Source: CAZMRW01 sp964568805 (lineage in GTDB: Bacteria; Pseudomonadota; Gammaproteobacteria; Methylococcales; Methylomonadaceae). From it: a stretch of DNA of 9,089 nt. The translations under genes were made by a program, and so were the position numbers. Positions 5,636 to 9,089 of the stretch are shown piece after piece. The first letter of the stretch is position 1. Every line of letters begins with the position of its first letter. The notes under the pieces are model-generated. The model searched no databases. It was not told the DNA's origin and was given only the letters and a program-made list of their open reading frames with translations. Location of the stretch: the NCBI GenBank assembly GCA_964568805.1, contig CAZMRW010000120.1, positions 1 to 9,089 of the forward strand, written 5' to 3'.

Positions 5636-6116
5636 TCACAAAGAAGTGTTGCAGACTACACAACGCTCCTTACTGTCATCTCGTGCGTTAATTAAAACTG
5701 ACGCGCCGCAATTGGTGCATTTAACAATTTGTATTTGGCGTGAATTCAAATCACGCGCAATCACCCATGCAGCAGTAAAATCTAATTTACTGGATGGAAG
5801 CGATTTTTTAAATGCATCAAAAGCGATGACGACTTTCCGGACGTCGCTTTCCGAGCTTTTGGATTCGACCGCTTGGAAGCAAACTGCAAACAGTGTTACC
5901 TCTTTGTACTTCTTAATGTTACGGGTCAACCCTTGCGTTGAATATTTCAATGCCCCCCGGACTCGGAGAACGCCCATGTAATTCCCGATAAGTTTTCCGG
6001 AGCAGTGGCCTAGGTAATCCAGTTTCCCTATGGATAATTGAAATTCTGGCATGACGCCTTAACAACTCGAGTGCAAGTGAATATTGATGAAAGGTCTTAA
6101 GCATCCGCCGCCCCAT
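5636..6116 (-). pseudogene. FlhC-like regulator (second copy), broken by a frameshift in a G6 run
   Basis: Two overlapping frames together make one FlhC-family protein of about 159 aa. Frame 1 starts at 6116 and carries the FlhC N-terminal signature ARISIIHRETGLPRPLL...KTYRELHGRSPSPG, close to E. coli FlhC ([23 protein letters not shown]). It then runs out of register. The frame ending at 5636 continues from ALKYST (5953 down). It carries AFDAFKKSL and AAWVIARDL, and the FlhC zinc site as CTNC and CVVC. Removing one G from the six at 5953-5958 joins the frames exactly. The start codon overlaps the stop of the FlhD-like frame (TAATG), as in flhDC operons. The NIHAS-type motif of true FlhC is missing, so it is a divergent member, perhaps closer to the SetC/AcaC group. 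The break could be a real mutation, phase variation, programmed slippage or a sequencing error. Confidence 0.7.
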
Positions 6117-6328
6117 TAATGCGAACCACTAAAACCTAGAAGCACATCAACTATGTCATGCTGCCGGCGGGTCATACTACGAATGAAGTGGGATGTAAAT
6201 CGCGGCGAAAAACATAACCAGCCTGATTGAGCAATATGCTGAATGTCCTCATTGGACAATTGACTAATCTCCAAGCGCATGTCTTCTTCGGCAATGCCTG
6301 TCAATGCCCATTTCCCTCGCCAATTCAC
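6116..6328 (-). pseudogene. FlhD-like domain, C-terminal part, out of frame with the STAS-FlhD gene
   Basis: From about WALTGIAEEDM (6310 down) to the stop at 6116 this frame continues the FlhD-like domain that begins at the end of the STAS-like gene. LTGIAEEDMRLEISQL and IQHIAQSGWLCFSPRF match the FlhD pattern RLGINEEM...LPQMVKLAETNQLVCHFRF of E. coli. It has no ribosome binding site of its own: the apparent GTG start at 6328 lies within the upstream gene. It is therefore read as the displaced second half of one protein. A +1 shift near 6305-6312 is needed. Compared with the intact FlhD next door, about three residues are also missing here, so a small deletion is more likely than a single-base slip. 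The stop overlaps the FlhC-like start. Confidence 0.6.
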
Positions 6329-6692
6329 GGGCTTTTATCAGCCAGGTGAGATTCAGTTCATAAATTTCCTTATCACATGCTTTATTATGAAGTGCTGCAT
6401 GGCGCTCAAAGTAATCATCCTGATTGTTAAACGCTGACTTCATGGCCTCGTCTATCTCAGGCGTTATGTTTGCGAGCTGAAATTTGTTTTTAAGAAAACC
6501 AGCGCCAAATTCCGCCAACAGGGGAAGAACCAATTCCTGAAAAAAACCGTGGGTAATAGCTTGCACGCCTTCAAAATCAACCGTCAGTATCTGCTGGTTG
6601 GCAAAACATTCGCGGGCCAATCTCGCCAATTTTTTGCCATGACACGGTTGCGGGGTTTTGAGGTCGCTGAAGTTCTTAACAACGATATACAT
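6264..6692 (-). CDS. STAS-like (DUF4325) domain protein with the beginning of a FlhD-like domain
   Basis: Residues about 18-95 look like the STAS-like DUF4325 family: TVDFEGVQAITHGFFQEL with LANITPEI later gives the strand-helix pattern with the conserved DFEGV. The function of this domain is not established. From about residue 104 the same frame reads KEIYELNLTWLIKARELARE, which matches the FlhD N-terminus of E. coli (HIYDINLSYLLLAQRL). The gene therefore appears to encode a STAS-FlhD fusion. The frame is lost after about residue 128 and ends in an unrelated RHCRRRHALGD tail, while the rest of FlhD continues in the next frame. The ATG at 6692 has a good AGGAG 7-8 nt upstream (6701-6705). It follows the intact FlhC by 68 bp, so all these genes may share a transcript. 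Confidence 0.7.
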   Translation of the reverse strand: MYIVVKNFSDLKTPQPCHGKKLARLARECFANQQILTVDFEGVQAITHGFFQELVLPLLAEFGAGFLKNKFQLANITPEIDEAMKSAFNNQDDYFERHAALHNKACDKEIYELNLTWLIKARELAREMGIDRHCRRRHALGD

Positions 6693-6700
6693 TTAGTTTT

Positions 6701-6705
6701 CTCCT
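6701..6705 (-). promoter_or_regulatory. Ribosome binding site of the STAS-FlhD gene
   Basis: AGGAG on the minus strand, 8 nt before the ATG at 6692, is one of the stronger Shine-Dalgarno matches in this array and supports this start. Confidence 0.55.
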
Positions 6706-6760
6706 GGCCTGCAATTTACTCGTCAATCATTCCAAACAGCACATGAATCAACTCAGCTGA

Positions 6761-7354
6761 TTAAGCCTTTTGCCTAGGCTTGACCGTAGCCCACCGGCGA
6801 CGCCCCGTTTTATCTGCCCACACATCGCAGATTGGGCATTGCTGATAGGGTTTTGGCATTTTGTTGAGCACCACATGACGGGCATGGCATTTTTCGCAAA
6901 TCGCCAGCCCCATTTCATTTGCTTTCCATTGCCCAACCAGTTGCCAGGCTCGATTGATGTCCAGCAATATGAACTGCGCAACTCCAGCTTCCAATTTGCT
7001 TGGCTGTGGATTATGTGCCACAACGCTGCCGTACAATTGATAAGCAGTGAGGAACAACTCGGCATTAAAAACAGCCTGGGGCTGCTGTTGTGATAAATCG
7101 TGGATCAGCCCCAGGAAAATGGAAGCATGAATGGTGTTCACGGAAGAACGGAGAACCCAAAATGAGTCATAAGGCAGCATGCCCTGCTTGGGCGATCGTC
7201 GGTGGATGGTCTTATACACCCGTATCGCCGTCTTTTTTCCGATATGGCACACAGAACGCACAACCGGAGGCCGAGCACCCAATTTAAACAGCGCCTCGGC
7301 CAGGGCCAATTCATAGCCCTTACCTGTCTCAGGAATGAAGGGCAAACGAATCAT
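6761..7354 (-). CDS. flhC: FlhC-family transcriptional activator subunit
   Basis: An intact 197-aa FlhC homologue. FlhC is the zinc-binding, DNA-contacting subunit of the FlhD-FlhC activator. It carries RVYKTIHRRSPKQGMLPYD (about 45-63), which matches the GSPPPKGMLPFS signature. NTIHASIFL (73-81) matches NIHASMF. RAWQLV (135-140) matches RAWTLV, and the zinc cysteines are C153, C156, C173 and C176 (CEKC, CPIC). E. coli FlhC is 192 aa. The start overlaps the flhD stop as ATGA (7351-7354), with GGAAG upstream. No flagellar, chemotaxis or mot genes are near, and the gene lies in an integrase-bearing island. A SetC/AcaC-like role in activating the element is therefore at least as likely as a role in motility. 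Confidence 0.85.
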   Translation of the reverse strand: MIRLPFIPETGKGYELALAEALFKLGARPPVVRSVCHIGKKTAIRVYKTIHRRSPKQGMLPYDSFWVLRSSVNTIHASIFLGLIHDLSQQQPQAVFNAELFLTAYQLYGSVVAHNPQPSKLEAGVAQFILLDINRAWQLVGQWKANEMGLAICEKCHARHVVLNKMPKPYQQCPICDVWADKTGRRRWATVKPRQKA

Positions 7355-7635
7355 TTAACTTCCAAGCTTAGTGGTTTTGAGGAAGTAAGTAATGCGACAT
7401 GCGATGCCAACGACACATTTTTGGGCGTATTCATAGGAATCAGCGTAATTACGGTTCTTGCAATGCCAGATAGCTCCCTGATTTTTTCCACGGAAAAGCC
7501 GGAGAGTTCCTCGATCTGCTTTCGGTCAACACCGAATCGCCATGCCGCTTCCATAGGGTTATTTTTGGCGCATTCGCAGGCCAGCATCAGGTATTCAAAA
7601 TTCAGATGGGCAATATCTTGCTCAAGGGTCGACAT
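7351..7635 (-). CDS. flhD: FlhD-family transcriptional activator subunit
   Basis: A 94-aa FlhD homologue, the partner that forms a heteromer with FlhC and helps specify DNA binding. IAHLNFEYLMLACECA (about 8-23) matches INLSYLLLAQRL of E. coli FlhD. AAWRFGVDRKQIEELSGFSVEKIRELSG (about 30-57) matches AMFRLGINEEMATTLAALTLPQMVKLAE. It is slightly short for the family. I chose the ATG at 7635, with AGGA 6 nt upstream. A GTG at 7656 would add seven residues but lacks a ribosome binding site. The ATGA overlap with flhC implies coupled synthesis in equal amounts. Upstream lies a divergent control region of about 440 bp. Confidence 0.82.
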   Translation of the reverse strand: MSTLEQDIAHLNFEYLMLACECAKNNPMEAAWRFGVDRKQIEELSGFSVEKIRELSGIARTVITLIPMNTPKNVSLASHVALLTSSKPLSLEVK

Positions 7636-8072
7636 GGTATTTCCTATTAAAATCACAATCGTGGTCTATGCTAGAGGCAAATCTCGTTAGTGTCCCGGAC
7701 GAAAGGTTTCGGTTTTGAGCGATCAATCACGAGAAGCCCGGCCATTTGTGGCATTAAATCTCTTTAAAAAATGTCCCGAAAGGGATGATTTGCCTTTGAT
7801 TCCGAATTTCCAAGCGTCAATAAAACTAAAGTTCGTGCTTATACCGGCAGATGCCCCCATTTTTTATCGTCTATACTCTCTATCTACAACTCAGAGGGAG
7901 TTGCAAATTCGTTTATTCAACCTGAAGACTGGTGAACCGGCCCATAGGAGGGTCATGCCACCGATTGAGAGTTCCGTGCTAATTAGCTGAAACCCAAGTT
8001 TTGGAGGAATTTATTGACTTTATTTTCCGGTAACCAGCCACAAACCCTCAGCAACCCAGTTAGGGCTAGTTT
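7636..8072. promoter_or_regulatory. Divergent control region between flhD and the plus-strand membrane-protein gene
   Basis: This 437-bp stretch has no confident gene. It must hold the leftward promoter of the flhDC array and probably the rightward promoter of the gene at 8073. Visible sites are a small inverted repeat TCCCGAAAGGGA (7773-7784) and two related motifs, AACCCAAGTTTTGG (7991-8004) and AACCCAGTTAGGG (8053-8065). There is also a strong GGAGG (8003-8007). A weak 91-codon ORF and a 23-codon ORF are listed separately. I could not assign -35/-10 boxes with confidence. Confidence 0.45.
7715..7990 (+). CDS. Doubtful 91-aa ORF in the divergent region
   Basis: A TTG-initiated reading frame of 91 codons with GAAAGG about 8 nt upstream (7701-7706). 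The product (start SDQSREARPFVALNLFKKCP) has no motif, signal peptide or membrane segment that I recognise. It overlaps no other gene and lies just before the gene at 8073, so it could be the first gene of that transcript. The rare start codon and its placement in a probable control region make a chance ORF about as likely. Confidence 0.3.
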   Translation: MSDQSREARPFVALNLFKKCPERDDLPLIPNFQASIKLKFVLIPADAPIFYRLYSLSTTQRELQIRLFNLKTGEPAHRRVMPPIESSVLIS

Positions 8073-8085
8073 ATGCGTGAAGTGA
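8014..8085 (+). CDS. Possible 23-aa leader peptide
   Basis: TTG at 8014 has GGAGG (8003-8007) 6 nt upstream, one of the best Shine-Dalgarno matches in the window. It opens 23 codons (TLFSGNQPQTLSNP... in part) that stop at 8083-8085, 13 nt inside the next gene. It could couple translation to the gene at 8073. No homology is visible. Confidence 0.25.
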   Translation: MTLFSGNQPQTLSNPVRASLCVK

Positions 8086-9089
8086 TTCAATGCCTGATCG
8101 ACTGGATTAACAAGGATCCGAGCGATGAAAAGCCGCATCGCATACTCCGTGCCTTAGCGCAGGAATCGTTGAAGAAAGCGGGCTTTGAAGAATGTAAGCG
8201 ACGTTTTACCGCGGATGAGCTTGTGGCTGCAGCAGAGGAATCACCCAAACCTGCCGATCCCAAAAAATGGATCGATTGGCCAGGGTCATTTTCGAATTAC
8301 TGGCAAACCAAAGAACCTCAGATTATAGAATTTGCCAGGCAGCAAGGCTTGCAGTCTTATCCCAAGCCAGAGCGTATCAGCACCAAAGGCGGACCTGGCA
8401 ACATGGCTACTTTTTGTATCAGAGCGGTGCCATTGCCAGAAATACGAGAGGAAGATCATGTATTTCAAGCGTATCCCGAGAAAGAACTCCGACAACTACA
8501 AGCTCATTATGAAGTTGCCTCACATGGCGCGGTGAAGCCATCCTGGTTAGCAAAGTGGTTATTTCACGACGGCCAAATACAATTAAAACATTGGCATATT
8601 TGGCTGATTGTTGGCTGGTTATTCTTGATAGGGCTTGGCACGCTCGTGTTCTCGTATGTCGGCTGGTTTTCGCTCTCGAGGCCTCAACCGATTACAACCC
8701 GCGAAATCACGCTGTTTTTAACCATTTTTGGTTTTCCCTATTTTGTCTGGCTTGGATTGCTTAGACCCTGGGTACGTCTATTCGAGGATCGAGTCGTGCT
8801 TGCACATGAGATTTTTCTAAATATCAAAGAAAAACCGGCGCAATATGAGTTGCTGAGAGACGGCGATTTAAGACAGATCCGGCTTGTTCGCTATTCCGCT
8901 CCCTGTCCTATTTGTGGCGCAACCATTTATCTTGAAAACGGCGCGCCTGATTATCCGCGTCGCTTGGTTGGGCGCTGCTATGAAAGTCCTAGAGAACATG
9001 TGTTCAGCTTTGATCGAGTCACTCGGCGAGGACGATTAAAGTGGACCCCATTGTCCAGACAAATTATTACTCAGTTTAAGATAGAGCCC
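8073..9089 (+). CDS. Unknown membrane protein with cysteine-rich (zinc-ribbon-like) C-terminus, partial
   Basis: An open frame of 339 codons that runs off the window end. The ATG at 8073 comes directly after an in-frame stop (8067-8069) and has AGGG 7 nt upstream. Residues 1-170 are soluble and charged, with no signal peptide. Two transmembrane helices follow: about 175-197 (WLIVGWLFLIGLGTLVF region) and about 212-230 (ITLFLTIFGFPYFVWLGLL). The cytoplasmic-looking C-terminal part has CPIC (C278, C281), GRC (C302) and EH (H309), followed by FSFDRVTRRG. That spacing suggests a zinc-ribbon-like site. I do not recognise a named family. It is divergent from flhDC and shares the control region, so it may be a target of those activators. 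Confidence 0.7.
   Translation, partial: MREVIQCLIDWINKDPSDEKPHRILRALAQESLKKAGFEECKRRFTADELVAAAEESPKPADPKKWIDWPGSFSNYWQTKEPQIIEFARQQGLQSYPKPERISTKGGPGNMATFCIRAVPLPEIREEDHVFQAYPEKELRQLQAHYEVASHGAVKPSWLAKWLFHDGQIQLKHWHIWLIVGWLFLIGLGTLVFSYVGWFSLSRPQPITTREITLFLTIFGFPYFVWLGLLRPWVRLFEDRVVLAHEIFLNIKEKPAQYELLRDGDLRQIRLVRYSAPCPICGATIYLENGAPDYPRRLVGRCYESPREHVFSFDRVTRRGRLKWTPLSRQIITQFKIEP

Noticed and set aside
6770..7093. Open frames on both strands inside flhC (107 codons plus; 105 codons minus at 6748-7065)
   Set aside because: Both are shadows of the flhC frame, whose zinc site and signature motifs are complete.
7202..7690. 162-codon open frame on the plus strand
   Set aside because: It is antisense to the flhD-flhC junction. 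The minus-strand genes have clear family signatures, ribosome binding sites and an ATGA overlap.

Overview
The window looks like accessory DNA of a gammaproteobacterium. The enterobacterial-type FlhD/FlhC relatives, the tRNA-Leu(UAA) fragment and the P4-type integrases all point that way. A more precise host cannot be read from the sequence. Almost everything here belongs to mobile elements, and I see no ordinary housekeeping gene.

Layout. Positions 1-52 look like the end of an IS21-family insertion sequence: two 22-bp tandem repeats ending in CA. It appears to have cut the 3' end of a helicase gene. Positions 41-3888, all on the minus strand, form a P4/satellite-like integration and replication module. 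In transcription order it holds a tyrosine integrase, an unknown 193-aa protein, an AlpA-like regulator, a small CHC2-type zinc-finger protein and a D5/P4-type SF3 helicase. Several of these genes overlap or nearly touch.

Positions 3889-4316 are an attachment region without protein genes. At its heart is a 57-bp 3' half of a tRNA-Leu(UAA) gene (4171-4227), running from the anticodon loop to CCA. Helically phased short repeats and hairpins surround it. A second tyrosine integrase (4317-5282) starts 89 bp after the CCA and points the other way. The simplest reading is a tandem arrangement of two elements that meet at one att core. The second integrase is convergent, with no gap, with a second AlpA-like protein (5283-5483), its likely recombination directionality factor.

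Positions 5636-7635 (minus strand) carry an unusual regulatory array of two FlhD/FlhC-type pairs in a row. The upstream pair is intact and overlaps by ATGA. In the second pair the FlhD-like part is attached to the C-terminus of a STAS-like (DUF4325) domain, and both the FlhD-like and FlhC-like parts are broken by frameshifts. FlhDC relatives carried on mobile elements (SetCD of SXT/R391 ICEs, AcaCD of IncC plasmids) are master activators of excision and transfer. By analogy these genes may switch on the island, including the AlpA-like gene just downstream on the same strand.

Positions 7636-8072 are the divergent control region, with one doubtful 91-codon ORF and a possible leader peptide. From 8073 to the window end runs an incomplete plus-strand gene for an unknown protein with two transmembrane segments and a cysteine-rich C-terminus.
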